Origin: Schleiferiaceae bacterium
GTDB lineage: Bacteria; Bacteroidota; Bacteroidia; Flavobacteriales; Schleiferiaceae
Assembly (NCBI GenBank): GCA_029254375.1
Contig: JAQWXR010000047.1
Location: forward strand, 1-52,663
DNA length: 52,663 nucleotides
Direction of reading: 5' to 3'
The notes under the pieces are model-generated. The model was given only the letters and a program-made list of their open reading frames with translations, was not told the DNA's origin and did no database searches. The translations under genes were made by a program, and so were the position numbers. Positions 34,375 to 44,081 of the stretch are shown piece after piece (position 1 is the stretch's first letter; every line of letters starts with the position of its first letter).

Positions 34375-35817
34375 TTAGAGCGTTTTACGCAAACGCGCTA
34401 CGGGAATTCCAAGTTGTTCCCGGTACTTCGCAACAGTTCTTCGGGCAATGGGATATCCCTTGTCTTTCAACAACTTAGCCAAGGCATCGTCCGTGAGTGG
34501 CTCCCGGGGGTTTTCTTCCACAATACTATCCTCCAAAATCTTTTTAATTTCTCGGGTGGAGACTTCTTCTCCTTCAGAATTCAACATAGATTCACTGAAG
34601 AATTTTTTGATCAAGAAGGTGCCAAAAGGGGTCTGAACATATTTATTGCTTGCTACCCGACTGACCGTCGAAATATCCATGCTCACTTCATCTGCTATGT
34701 CTTTTAGGATCATAGGCTTAAGTTTTCTTTCGTCTCCAGTCAAAAAGTACTCCTCCTGAAAGCGCATAATAGCCGACATCGTCAAAATCAAGGTTTGCTG
34801 TCGCTGCTTGATCGCATCGATAAACCACTTGGCGGAGTCGAGTTTTTGCTTGACAAAATTGAATGCATCTTTTTCCTGCTCCGAACCAAACTGCTTTGCC
34901 TTTTTATAATGCTGAAGCATGTCCTTGTATTCGCGCGATACGTTCAATTCTGGGGCATTTCGTCCATTTAATCGCAATTCTAACTGATCGTCTACTACTT
35001 GAATCACATAGTCGGGGATGACCGTTTGCGTAATGTAGCTGCCTGTTTCTGCAGTGTGACCTGGCTTGGGGTTGAGTCGAGCAATCTCATCTAGCGCAGA
35101 TTTTAATTCCTCTTCGGTCACATCCAATTGACTCATCATTTTGCTGTAATGGCGCTTAGCCAATGCGTCAAAGTGGTCTTTAACAATAGTGCGAGCCCTC
35201 ATGGAATTAGCCCCCTCTCGCTCCTTCAGCTGGATGAGAAGGCATTCTCGCAAATCACGTGCGCCAACCCCTGATGGCTCCATACCTTGGATAATATAAA
35301 GCGCCTCCTCGAGCTCTTGGATTTCAATAAAAATCCCCAGAGAAAAAGCCAAATCGTCCACAATATCCAGTAACTCACGGCGTAAATACCCATCGTTTTC
35401 AAGCGTACCAATCAAGTACTTACAAAGCGCTTCCTTTTGAGGGCCAAGCGAGCGCATAGACAATTGCTCTTTGAGCAAATCACTCATATCCTTTCCAACC
35501 ACGACTGGAGCTTCATAGGACTCATCGTCCGATGCGTAGTTGTTGGCTTGCAATTTGTAATCCGGAATGTCATCATCGCTGAGATAATCCTCCATGGGGT
35601 CATATTCCTCTTTTCCCCCATCGTCTTCCCATTCATTGCTCAAATCATCACTCGGCTCTACCGCCTCCACGCCTTCTTCAAGCGCAGGATTAACTTCCAT
35701 TTCCTCTTGGATGCGCTCTTCCAATGCTTGCGTCGGCAGCTGAATCAACTTCATCAGTTGAATCTGCTGGGGCGAAAGCTTTTGCTGGAGCCGTTGGCTA
35801 AGAGATTGCTTGAGCAT
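34375..35817 (-). CDS. rpoN: RNA polymerase sigma-54 factor
   Basis: 480 residues with all parts of RpoN: a Gln-rich region I (QRLQQKLSPQQIQLMKLIQLP), an acidic region II (residues ~50-95), the core-binding domain, a helix-turn-helix region (DISTVSRVASNKYVQTPFG) and the RpoN box ARRTVAKYRE at 458-467 that reads the -24 element. It directs transcription from -24/-12 promoters with the help of AAA+ activators, none of which is in this window. Its start lies 8 bases after the asnS stop, so both are probably co-transcribed. A gene pair of this kind is, to my knowledge, common in Bacteroidota. Confidence 0.97.
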   Translation of the reverse strand: MLKQSLSQRLQQKLSPQQIQLMKLIQLPTQALEERIQEEMEVNPALEEGVEAVEPSDDLSNEWEDDGGKEEYDPMEDYLSDDDIPDYKLQANNYASDDESYEAPVVVGKDMSDLLKEQLSMRSLGPQKEALCKYLIGTLENDGYLRRELLDIVDDLAFSLGIFIEIQELEEALYIIQGMEPSGVGARDLRECLLIQLKEREGANSMRARTIVKDHFDALAKRHYSKMMSQLDVTEEELKSALDEIARLNPKPGHTAETGSYITQTVIPDYVIQVVDDQLELRLNGRNAPELNVSREYKDMLQHYKKAKQFGSEQEKDAFNFVKQKLDSAKWFIDAIKQRQQTLILTMSAIMRFQEEYFLTGDERKLKPMILKDIADEVSMDISTVSRVASNKYVQTPFGTFLIKKFFSESMLNSEGEEVSTREIKKILEDSIVEENPREPLTDDALAKLLKDKGYPIARRTVAKYREQLGIPVARLRKTL

Positions 35818-35825
35818 GGTTTGTA

Positions 35826-37259
35826 TCAGAATTCGGCATTTCCTGGGGTGCGCGGAAAGGGAATTACATCCCGAATATTTCCCATCCCTGTAACAAATTG
35901 AACCATGCGCTCAAAGCCTAAACCGAAGCCACTGTGAACACAGGTCCCAAACTTGCGCGTGTCGAGATACCATTCCAGATGGGCTGGGTCGATGCCTACG
36001 GCGCGCATTTTATCCACTAAGACATCATGGCGTTCCTCACGCTGAGAGCCGCCAACCATTTCGCCAATGCCTGGGAACAAAACATCCATGGCGCGTACGG
36101 TTTGGCCGTCTTCATTCAAACGCATGTAAAAGGCCTTGATTTTGGCCGGATAATCAAATAAAATAACTGGCGATTTAAAGTGTTTTTCTACCAAATAGCG
36201 CTCATGCTCGGACTGGAGGTCCGCCCCCCAATCCTCAATTGGATACTTGAATTGTCCCTTTTTGTTGGGCTTTGAAGCCTTCAAAATATCAATCGCTTCG
36301 GTGTACGTGCATCGCACAAAAGGATTATCCAAAACGAACTGTAGTTTTTCTATCAAGCCTTGCTCGCTGCGCTGCTGTTGGGGTTTTGCCTTTTCTTCTT
36401 GCTCCAAACGATCCTCTAGAAATGCCAAATCGTCTTGGCAACGTTCTAAGACAGATTGAATGATATGCTTGCAGAATTTTTCGGCTAAATCCATGTTGTC
36501 GCTCAAATCATGAAAGGCCATCTCCGGCTCAATCATCCAAAACTCGGAGAGATGTCGCGTCGTATTTGAATTTTCGGCACGAAACGTGGGCCCAAACGTA
36601 TAGACCTTACCTAAGCCCATCGCCCCTAATTCGCCTTCCAATTGACCGCTCACGGTAAGGTTCGTTGGCTTTTCAAAAAAGTCTTGGCTAAAGTCTGTTG
36701 CCCCCGACGCATCTTTTGGTGCACCCTCTGCCGGCAAGGTGGTTACTCGGAATAATTCACCGGCACCTTCCGCATCACTCGCGGTGATGATGGGCGTATT
36801 TAGGTAGAAGAAGCCCTCCTTGTTAAAGAACTCATGAACGGCAAAGGCGGCGGCATGACGGACGCGCATGACGGCACCAAAGGTGTTCGTTCGCATCCGC
36901 AGATGGGCAATGTCACGCAGAAATTCCAACGAATGTCGCTTAGGCTGAAGCGGATAGCTATCCGTTGGACAGTCTCCAAGCACTTCTAAATGCTTCACGG
37001 AAATTTCTACGGCCTGCCCACTGCCTTGACTCGGAATCAATTCACCTTGAATGGCCACACTCGCTCCGGTAGTAATCCGACGTAGCAAGGTCTCAGGATA
37101 AGATTCAAAATCAACTACACACTGGATGCTCGCCTGACAGCTGCCGTCATTAAGCGCTAAGAAACGATTGGAACGAAAGGTGCGGACCCAGCCCTTAACA
37201 GCCACCGTCTCCCCGAGAGATGGGCTGCGTAGAATTTCTGATACTGTTGGTGTTGGCAT
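35826..37259 (-). CDS. asnS: Asparaginyl-tRNA synthetase
   Basis: 477 residues of a class IIb aminoacyl-tRNA synthetase. The N-terminal OB-fold anticodon-binding domain starts with VAVKGWVRTFRSNRFLALNDGS. The catalytic domain has motif 2 (TFGPTFRAENSNTTRHLSEFWMIEPE; key residues FRAENSNTTRHLSEF) and motif 3 at the C-terminus (GFGLGFERMVQFVTG). The AENSNT sequence separates AsnRS from AspRS. It charges tRNA-Asn in the cytoplasm. The gene is first in a probable asnS-rpoN unit and is divergent from the TetR gene across 195 bases. Confidence 0.97.
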   Translation of the reverse strand: MPTPTVSEILRSPSLGETVAVKGWVRTFRSNRFLALNDGSCQASIQCVVDFESYPETLLRRITTGASVAIQGELIPSQGSGQAVEISVKHLEVLGDCPTDSYPLQPKRHSLEFLRDIAHLRMRTNTFGAVMRVRHAAAFAVHEFFNKEGFFYLNTPIITASDAEGAGELFRVTTLPAEGAPKDASGATDFSQDFFEKPTNLTVSGQLEGELGAMGLGKVYTFGPTFRAENSNTTRHLSEFWMIEPEMAFHDLSDNMDLAEKFCKHIIQSVLERCQDDLAFLEDRLEQEEKAKPQQQRSEQGLIEKLQFVLDNPFVRCTYTEAIDILKASKPNKKGQFKYPIEDWGADLQSEHERYLVEKHFKSPVILFDYPAKIKAFYMRLNEDGQTVRAMDVLFPGIGEMVGGSQREERHDVLVDKMRAVGIDPAHLEWYLDTRKFGTCVHSGFGLGFERMVQFVTGMGNIRDVIPFPRTPGNAEF

Positions 37260-37415
37260 GGTGTATGATAAAAAAATGACTCTTCAATGCAAAAATGGGT
37301 AAAATCTGTGGGTTTCATTTGGTTTATTCCATGTGCAAGCCATCTAATTTGCCAAATTTTTGAAACTATTTTCGTTTTTGGGAAACATTTAGCGGTATAA
37401 AACGTATCCTATGTG

Positions 37416-37423
37416 TACATTTG
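37416..37423 (+). promoter_or_regulatory. TAnnTTTG -7 element before the TetR-efflux operon
   Basis: TACATTTG, an exact match to the -7 consensus, lies 31 bases before the ATG at 37455. No TTG at standard -33 spacing was found. The surrounding region 37260-37454 is AT-rich and must hold the asnS promoter on the other strand as well. I found no clear one there, only CATTTTTG (one mismatch) on the minus strand near 37290. Confidence 0.5.
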
Positions 37424-37437
37424 GCACGGCATTTGTC
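37422..37437 (+). promoter_or_regulatory. Sigma-54-like -24/-12 sequence before the TetR-efflux operon
   Basis: TGGCACGGCATTTGTC: the -24 part TGGCACG matches the sigma-54 consensus exactly and the -12 part is at the correct spacing but reads TTGT instead of TTGC. A start near 37448 would suit the ATG at 37455. The mismatch is in the normally invariant GC doublet, so this is weak evidence. Confidence 0.25.
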
Positions 37438-37454
37438 AAGGTTTTTGAACAAAA

Positions 37455-38075
37455 ATGGAAAACGACACTCGAAATACGATTCTCACCCGCTCGATCAGCC
37501 TATTCCAAAAATTTGGTTTAAGGGCTGTGACCATGGATGACGTCAGCAAAGAGTTGTCCATGAGCAAGAAGACGCTTTATACCTTTTTTTCGAATAAGAC
37601 AGATTTGGTCGATCAGGCCATCAAACAGCTATTTGCTGTCAAGTCGAAGCAATTTTTGGAGCAAGCATCATTACATAAGAACGCCATTGATGAGCTCTTC
37701 GAAGTTCAGCGAATTCAAGAAGAGGTGCTCAAGAACTACGGAACGCGCATCATGTATGCCATGAAGAAATACCATCCCGAAACCTATGAATGGATGATTT
37801 CCGCTCGACGCAATATGATGATCGATGCGACGAAGGCAAATCTTCAGCGCGGCTTGGCCCAAAAACTTTATCGTGAAGATTTGGACATCTCCCAAGCGGC
37901 ATTGATCCGCTATAATACAATGGTAGGCATTATGGAAGACCCCGAAATCGGAGATGATCCACAACACCGAGGGGCCTTGCTGCATTACAGCTTACTCATG
38001 CACATCCGGGCTATTGCCACCGCGCAAGGCCTCGTTTACTTACAAGATTTTCAACAAACCAATAATCACCCATGA
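37455..38075 (+). CDS. TetR/AcrR family transcriptional regulator
   Basis: 206 residues. The N-terminal ~55 residues form a TetR-type helix-turn-helix: ILTRSISLFQKFGLRAVTMD, VSKELSMSKKTLYTFFSNKTDL. The C-terminal helical part is the ligand-binding and dimer domain, without a recognisable ligand motif. It is the first gene of a four-gene efflux operon, and its stop overlaps the start of the TolC-like gene (ATGA), so the regulator is made together with the pump and probably represses the operon from its own promoter region. Confidence 0.92.
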   Translation: MENDTRNTILTRSISLFQKFGLRAVTMDDVSKELSMSKKTLYTFFSNKTDLVDQAIKQLFAVKSKQFLEQASLHKNAIDELFEVQRIQEEVLKNYGTRIMYAMKKYHPETYEWMISARRNMMIDATKANLQRGLAQKLYREDLDISQAALIRYNTMVGIMEDPEIGDDPQHRGALLHYSLLMHIRAIATAQGLVYLQDFQQTNNHP

Positions 38076-39424
38076 GAACCCCCACGTTCCTCCTCGCCAT
38101 TTTGATCGGCTCAGGACCTTTGATGAGTCAAACTTCGGTTGAGCTCAGCTTAGAACAAGCGATTCAGCATGCTACGGAAAACAATGCCCAAGTTCGTGTT
38201 CAGTCTTTGGAGCGGAAAGCGGCAGAAAAAGTCCTTATCCAAAACATCGCACTCGGCTTGCCTTCGGTTCAAATCGGAGGAAACTACACGGACAATATTG
38301 AACTCCCTGCCCAGTTCTTTGACATCAACCAAGACGGTGTGATTGATAAGCTGCAGTTTGGCACGCGATATAACTCCGTGGGTAACCTTTCGGTAAACCA
38401 ACTCATTTTTGATGGCTCCTACATTGTAGCTGTCCTTGCCACACAGGTGCTCCGTGACATGGCAGAAGGTAACTACGAAAAAGCGGTCATCACAACGAGA
38501 GAACAGGTGGCACAAGCCTACCATTTACGTGTGGTCCTCGGCGAGAATCAGGCGGCCCTGAAGGCTTCCCTTGACAACAGCGCACTAACGCTTCAAACTA
38601 TGCAAGCCATGCAAAAAGAGGGCTTCATGGCAGAAGAAGACGTGGATCAATTATCAATTGTTTACCACAATTTGGAAGCGAATCTGGCCAATCTTGAAAA
38701 CCAAATGGCCTTGGCGGAGCAACTCTTGAAACTGCAATGTGGCTTCGCTCCCGGGACGACCTTGATTTTAACCAGCTCTATGGAGGCACTTCTAGTCAAA
38801 GTAGAATTGAACTCTACATTGCTTGAGGCCCCTTTCCAAGTTCAGAACCACATTGATTACCGCCAGTTAGTAACGAATCGCCAAGGGCAGTACCTCAATT
38901 TGCAAAATGAAAAGATGCAGTTCTTGCCAAAGTTTTATGCGGGATATGCCTACAATCGACAGTTTGTGAGCGAGGATGCAAATGTCTTCAGTCCGAATGG
39001 CGTGTCTGCAAATAGCACAGACTTTCAGTCATGGAATCTTTCCGCTCAAATGCCAATTTTTAGCTCGGGCAGGCGTTTAGCTCGTGTTCAAGAGCAGAAA
39101 ATCAAGCTCCAAGAGGTGGATATCTTGCTAGATAACACGGCCAATGCCCTGGCCCTTCAGCATAATCAAGCGCGCTCGGAATATGCGAATGCCTTGAAGG
39201 TTTTCCGAATCCAAGAGCAAAATGCACTGCTCGCTCAACGCGTAATGAAAAACACCGAAGCCCGCCTAAACGAAGGCATGGCTTCGACAATGGAGTATGC
39301 TCAAGCCTCCTCCCAATACCAACAAAACGTCGCGGCGAAGCTGCAGGCGGCGAATATTGCACTTAACAAACGGGTAGCCTTAGAGAAATCCCTTGGTTAC
39401 TACAACCTTTCAACGATCGATTAA
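38072..39424 (+). CDS. TolC-family outer-membrane efflux protein
   Basis: 450 residues with a signal peptide (to about GPLMSQT). The repeated helical/beta pattern of the outer membrane efflux protein family begins with LSLEQAIQHATENNAQVR. Coiled-coil helices (ENQAALKASLDNSALTLQTM and NMAEQLLKLQCGF-like segments) form the periplasmic tunnel, and there are beta-barrel strands (AGYAYNRQFV, WNLSAQMPIFSSGRRLARV). It is the exit duct of the tripartite pump encoded by the next two genes. Its ATG overlaps the TetR stop. Confidence 0.93.
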   Translation: MRTPTFLLAILIGSGPLMSQTSVELSLEQAIQHATENNAQVRVQSLERKAAEKVLIQNIALGLPSVQIGGNYTDNIELPAQFFDINQDGVIDKLQFGTRYNSVGNLSVNQLIFDGSYIVAVLATQVLRDMAEGNYEKAVITTREQVAQAYHLRVVLGENQAALKASLDNSALTLQTMQAMQKEGFMAEEDVDQLSIVYHNLEANLANLENQMALAEQLLKLQCGFAPGTTLILTSSMEALLVKVELNSTLLEAPFQVQNHIDYRQLVTNRQGQYLNLQNEKMQFLPKFYAGYAYNRQFVSEDANVFSPNGVSANSTDFQSWNLSAQMPIFSSGRRLARVQEQKIKLQEVDILLDNTANALALQHNQARSEYANALKVFRIQEQNALLAQRVMKNTEARLNEGMASTMEYAQASSQYQQNVAAKLQAANIALNKRVALEKSLGYYNLSTID

Positions 39425-39431
39425 TCCTATC

Positions 39432-40574
39432 ATGAAAAAAGCCACTTTCCCTTTTATTACTATGGTCGCCATTGGGGCTGCCATCCTAACCTCCTGCGGT
39501 TCAAATGAAGTCACTGGTACGGTGGCAGAATTGACGTTGCGTCGTGACTCCATTGCTTCATCCATTGAAACGCTGCGAGCAGAACTCAGCGCAATTGATG
39601 TTCAAATTGCTGCTGAAGACAGCACCCGCAGCTTCGCTAGCATTACTACTTACACGGTGAGCAAAGGCGAGTTCAATCATTCCTTTCAAGTGTACGGCTC
39701 GGTGGTTTCGGACAAATCCGTCACCCTGTATCCCGAAATGGCTGGAAGCATTTCCAAAGTACTCGTGGTAGGCGGACAGCGCGTTAAGGCAGGTCAGCTT
39801 TTGGTCGCTTTGGACGCCTCGGTGGCACAAGCAAGTTTAGCGGAGATCAAAACTCAGCTTAGCTTAGCCCAGTCTGTATTTGAAAAGCAAGAGCGCCTGT
39901 GGAACCAAAAAATTGGCAGTGAAGTCCAATACTTGCAAGCCAAGACGCAATTTGAATCCCTTCAAAGGCGGATGGCTACGGTCCAAAAGCAAATTGGGAT
40001 GACTTCCATAAGCGCTCCATTTGATGGCATCATTGATGAAGTCTTTGCGAAAATGGGCGAATATGGTGCTCCGGGCATGCCGATGGTTCGGCTCATTGGA
40101 AACGGGGGTCTTCGTCTAGATATGCAGGTCCCTGAGGGCTATATCCAACGCATCAAAAAAGGCGATGTCGTGGATATGAATTTCTCTGCCATCGATCTCG
40201 ACCTGCAAAGCAAGGTGAGCCAAGTGGGAAACTACATCAATGCGGGAAGCCGCACCTTCGTGGTGTCTGTCGACCTATCGAACAATGCAAATATTAAGGC
40301 CAATATGATGGCCTCAGTGCAACTTCGAGATTACAGCGTGGATAGTGCCGTATCTGTGCCTAGCCGATTGATCCTACAAGATACCAGAGGCATGAATTAC
40401 ACCTATGTGTTTATACAAGATGGGGCTTTGGGCAAGATTAGCCGTCGTGACCTGACCCTGGGAGTGTCCAATAATGAAGTGACGGAGATTCTCTCTGGTA
40501 TTACTCCAGGGGAGCTTGTTGTTGAACGCGGAATTCGTTCGGTTCAGCCTGATCAAATTGTCAAATTGTACTAA
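39432..40574 (+). CDS. RND efflux periplasmic adaptor (HlyD/AcrA-like lipoprotein)
   Basis: 380 residues with a lipoprotein signal, AAILTSC (C22). A short predicted coiled coil (residues ~27-60, ELTLRRDSIASSIETLRAEL) precedes the barrel-sandwich domain (VSDKSVTLYPEMAGSISKVLV, GQRVKAGQLLVALD). The alpha-hairpin, the closing lipoyl half (ISAPFDGIIDEVFAKMGEYGAPG) and the beta-barrel and membrane-proximal domains follow. It links the RND pump to the TolC-like duct. The frame extends 13 codons upstream into the TolC gene's end, but ATG 39432 starts the lipoprotein signal. The extra N-terminal coiled coil before the lipoyl domain is less usual. Confidence 0.93.
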   Translation: MKKATFPFITMVAIGAAILTSCGSNEVTGTVAELTLRRDSIASSIETLRAELSAIDVQIAAEDSTRSFASITTYTVSKGEFNHSFQVYGSVVSDKSVTLYPEMAGSISKVLVVGGQRVKAGQLLVALDASVAQASLAEIKTQLSLAQSVFEKQERLWNQKIGSEVQYLQAKTQFESLQRRMATVQKQIGMTSISAPFDGIIDEVFAKMGEYGAPGMPMVRLIGNGGLRLDMQVPEGYIQRIKKGDVVDMNFSAIDLDLQSKVSQVGNYINAGSRTFVVSVDLSNNANIKANMMASVQLRDYSVDSAVSVPSRLILQDTRGMNYTYVFIQDGALGKISRRDLTLGVSNNEVTEILSGITPGELVVERGIRSVQPDQIVKLY

Positions 40575-40577
40575 ATC

Positions 40578-43500
40578 ATGTCAGATCAAAATACTTCCAT
40601 GATGCGCCGGTTTGGCATTACGGACTGGGCGGTGAATAACCGAGTGACCGTAGGTGTCTTAACTGTCATCATTCTCTTTGCAGGACTCATGGCCTATCGG
40701 GCCATGCCTGCAGAATCCTTCCCTGAAATCGCTCAACCAACAATTTATGTAGGGACCGTTTATCCGGGTAATTCGCCTGTAGATATCGAGCGCTTGATTA
40801 CCCGGCCGCTGGAGAAGCAAATCAAGAGTATTTCGGGGGTAGATAAGATTTCATCTACTTCTATTCAGGGCTATTCTTCCATTGAGGTAAAATTTAATTT
40901 CGATGTGGAGGTTTCTGAGGCGCTGCGTAAAGTCAAAGACAAAGTGGACGCCGCGCGTTCTAGTCCCGATTTTCCAAAAGACCTGCCTGCCGACCCCAAT
41001 ATCTTCGATTTGAATATTGGTGAGCTGGTTCCCATTATGAACATCAACTTGTCTGGAGAATACACCAGCGAGCAGTTGAAAAACTATGCGGAATACCTCA
41101 AAGAGGCTATTGAAGATCTTGCTTCGATCACCTCGGTAGATATACGAGGAATCGATGATAAAGAAGTCCGCATCATGGTGGACGTTCAGAAAATCGAAGC
41201 AATGAGTATTTCTTTCCGAGATATTTCTGGCGCCATTCAGAATGAAAACATGTCTATTTCTGGGGGTGACCTGCTCGTCGATGGATACCGCAGAAACGTA
41301 CGAGTAATCGGTGAATTTGAAAGTTTAAACGACATCGAGAACATTATTGTCAAACAAGAGAAAGAGGACATCGTGTACTTGCGTGACGTTGCGACGGTGG
41401 CTTTTGATGAAGTGGATCGCGAATCTTATGCTCGTCAATACAGCGACCCTGTGGTCACCTTGGACATTAAGAAGCGTTCCGGTGAAAACTTGATCCAAGC
41501 CTCTGCAGATATCAATGCCATTGTCCGTTCGGCTCAACTAGATTACTTCCCAAGCAACCTCCTTATTTCCATCACAAATGATCAATCCACCCGGACAAAA
41601 AACCAAGTGAATGAACTCGAAAACTCGATCATTTTTGGAGTCATTTTGGTTGTCTTGGTACTCACCTTCTTCTTGGGCCTGCGCAATGCTTTGTTTGTCG
41701 GTATAGCCATTCCGTTGAGTATGCTATTGAGCTTTTTCATTCTCAATTCGATGGGAGTCACGCTTAATTTCATGGTGCTTTTTGCCCTGGTTCTTGCCCT
41801 TGGCATGCTCGTAGATAATGGAATTGTCATTGTAGAAAACGTGTACCGTTTTATGAGTAACGGCTATTCTGCTACCCAAGCTGCCAAGCTTGGGGCTGCA
41901 GAGGTGGCTATGCCGATTATTTCATCCACTGCGACGACCCTCGCCGCCTTTGTGCCCTTGGCCCTGTGGCCTGGTTTGATTGGTGAGTTCATGAAATACT
42001 TACCCTATACCTTGATCGTTGTGCTTTCGTCCTCCTTGTTCGTGGCTTTGGTCATTAACCCAGCTCTAGCAGCGCGCTACATGAAGGTCGAAGAAGGTCA
42101 AGTCAATCGTCCTCGCTGGACGCGCATTGGACTGTTCTTGGCCATCCTTGGATTGGGCTCTCATACGGCCATCCTTATGGCTGTGGATGACCCCGCAAGT
42201 CAAGTCATTTTCTTTGCCACATTGCTCAATCTATCGGGCTATGCCGGCGCATTGATTCTGTCCTACTTGTATGTTTTTGAACCCGGAACCCGCTATTTCC
42301 AAGGGACCCTTCTTCCTAAGTTTGAGAACCGTTATAGTCAATTAGTCGAATTCTCCTTACGTGGGAAGAACGCACGCAAGTTCTTTTTAGGAACCATCGG
42401 GCTTTTGTTCTTTTCCATCTTTTTGCTAGCGGCATTCCCTCCGAAAGTGCTTTTCTTCCCCGACAACCAGCCCAATTTGGCCAACATCTATATCGAGCTT
42501 CCTGTAGGGACAGATATTGAAGAAACCAATTTGATCACCATGGATTTAGAAAAGGAAATCAGCCAATTGTTGGAGCGCTTCACCTACGAAAAGGAAGGTC
42601 AATCCTTCAACTACATGGTGGAGTCCATCATTGCCCAAGTAGGAAAAGGCACGAGCGACCCGCGCGAAGGGCCTACGAATGTCCCAACTCCACATAAAGC
42701 CAAGATTGTGGTTGCTTTTCGCGAGACAAAATATCGCCTAGATTCAATGGGCCAGCCCGTGAGCAGTTCTGATGTACTGAATTTATTGCGCGACAATGTT
42801 TCTGACGTGCCTGGCGCAGTCATTGCGGTGGAAAAAGATCAAAATGGCCCCCCTCAAGGAGCTCCGATTAACATTGAATTGTCCGGTAGTGATTACGAAG
42901 AAGTTCTCGCATTTGCCCAACAAATCAAGTCAGAAATTGAGAGTTCGCCCATTCAAGGATATGATGAGCTAAAACTCGACGTAGAAGGCGGAAAGCCTGA
43001 GCTTCCGATTACGGTAGATCGCGCTAAAGCCCGTTCATTGGGCGTTTCAACAGGCCAGATTGGAGATGCATTGCGCACATCACTTTTTGGAAAAGAAATC
43101 AGCCGATTTAAGGATGACGAGGATGAGTATCCGATTAATCTTCGATTTGATGACGCTTATCGCTACAATTTGGAGAGCCTCATGAACCAAAAAATCACCT
43201 TCCGTGATCAAGGTTCAGGCCGAATCAAGCAAGTGCCCATTTCCGCTGTAGCCACGGCAACCAAGTCCTCTACCTTCTCCGCGGTGAAACGCAAGGAGTT
43301 AGACCGTGTGATCACGTTGTTTTCTGGAGTGAAGGAAGGCGCTAATCCCACCCAAATTGTTGGTCAGATGAAAGAACTTCTGGCGAATTATGAGGTGCCT
43401 CGAGGAATGTCCTTGTCCTTTACAGGGCAGCAAGAAGAGCAAGCTAAAGAGTTTGGCTTCTTGTCCAAGGCCTTGTTAGGTGCCGTCTTTATGATCTTCT

Positions 43501-44081
43501 TGATCATTGTTGGACAGTTCAATTCTGCCCGCATTCCGTTCTTGATTTTGACCACAGTCATCTTATCCTTGATTGGCGTTTTATTAGGCTTGACCATATT
43601 CCGAATGGATTTCATTATCATCATGACCATGATTGGAATCATCTCACTCGCCGGTGTGGTAGTGAACAACGCGATCGTGCTGGCCGACTATGCTGGGCAG
43701 CTTATTGAACGCCGAAAGTCCGAACTGAATCTAGATGAGGAGGCTCGACTCCCGGTAGTCGAACTGGCCAATACCCTAGCTGAAGCTGGACGTACCCGAT
43801 TGCGCCCGGTATTGCTGACTGCCATCACCACCGTATTGGGCTTAATCCCATTGGCTACCGGTATGAATATTGACTTCTTCACCTTGCTGTCTCAGAATGA
43901 CCCACAGATTTACTTCGGGGGAGACAATGTGGCCTTCTGGGGTCCGATTAGTTGGACTGTCATCTTCGGTTTGACCTTCGCTACATTCTTGACCCTAGTA
44001 ATCATGCCAGTCATGTTATACCTCACAGAGGTGATTCGTTCACGTCGTTACTGGGAGAAACTTGGCGGGTACAAGGGTTGA
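40578..44081 (+). CDS. RND-type efflux transporter permease (AcrB/MdtB-like)
   Basis: 1167 residues, about 120 longer than AcrB. TM1 follows the N-terminal amphipathic start (GITDWAVNNRVTVGVLTVII). Two large periplasmic regions each contain PN/PC subdomains. In TM4 the motif is GMLVDNGIVIVENV, so the AcrB D407 equivalent is kept but D408 is Asn; in TM10 the Lys940 equivalent is Asn (VVVNNAIVLADY). Between TM6 and TM7 there are two additional hydrophobic stretches (LFLAILGLGSHTAILMA and LNLSGYAGALILSYLYVF). Proton-driven export of drugs or hydrophobic compounds is likely. The changed relay residues suggest a subfamily different from AcrB. It ends just before a heptamer-like repeat and a terminator. 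Confidence 0.93.
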   Translation: MSDQNTSMMRRFGITDWAVNNRVTVGVLTVIILFAGLMAYRAMPAESFPEIAQPTIYVGTVYPGNSPVDIERLITRPLEKQIKSISGVDKISSTSIQGYSSIEVKFNFDVEVSEALRKVKDKVDAARSSPDFPKDLPADPNIFDLNIGELVPIMNINLSGEYTSEQLKNYAEYLKEAIEDLASITSVDIRGIDDKEVRIMVDVQKIEAMSISFRDISGAIQNENMSISGGDLLVDGYRRNVRVIGEFESLNDIENIIVKQEKEDIVYLRDVATVAFDEVDRESYARQYSDPVVTLDIKKRSGENLIQASADINAIVRSAQLDYFPSNLLISITNDQSTRTKNQVNELENSIIFGVILVVLVLTFFLGLRNALFVGIAIPLSMLLSFFILNSMGVTLNFMVLFALVLALGMLVDNGIVIVENVYRFMSNGYSATQAAKLGAAEVAMPIISSTATTLAAFVPLALWPGLIGEFMKYLPYTLIVVLSSSLFVALVINPALAARYMKVEEGQVNRPRWTRIGLFLAILGLGSHTAILMAVDDPASQVIFFATLLNLSGYAGALILSYLYVFEPGTRYFQGTLLPKFENRYSQLVEFSLRGKNARKFFLGTIGLLFFSIFLLAAFPPKVLFFPDNQPNLANIYIELPVGTDIEETNLITMDLEKEISQLLERFTYEKEGQSFNYMVESIIAQVGKGTSDPREGPTNVPTPHKAKIVVAFRETKYRLDSMGQPVSSSDVLNLLRDNVSDVPGAVIAVEKDQNGPPQGAPINIELSGSDYEEVLAFAQQIKSEIESSPIQGYDELKLDVEGGKPELPITVDRAKARSLGVSTGQIGDALRTSLFGKEISRFKDDEDEYPINLRFDDAYRYNLESLMNQKITFRDQGSGRIKQVPISAVATATKSSTFSAVKRKELDRVITLFSGVKEGANPTQIVGQMKELLANYEVPRGMSLSFTGQQEEQAKEFGFLSKALLGAVFMIFLIIVGQFNSARIPFLILTTVILSLIGVLLGLTIFRMDFIIIMTMIGIISLAGVVVNNAIVLADYAGQLIERRKSELNLDEEARLPVVELANTLAEAGRTRLRPVLLTAITTVLGLIPLATGMNIDFFTLLSQNDPQIYFGGDNVAFWGPISWTVIFGLTFATFLTLVIMPVMLYLTEVIRSRRYWEKLGGYKG

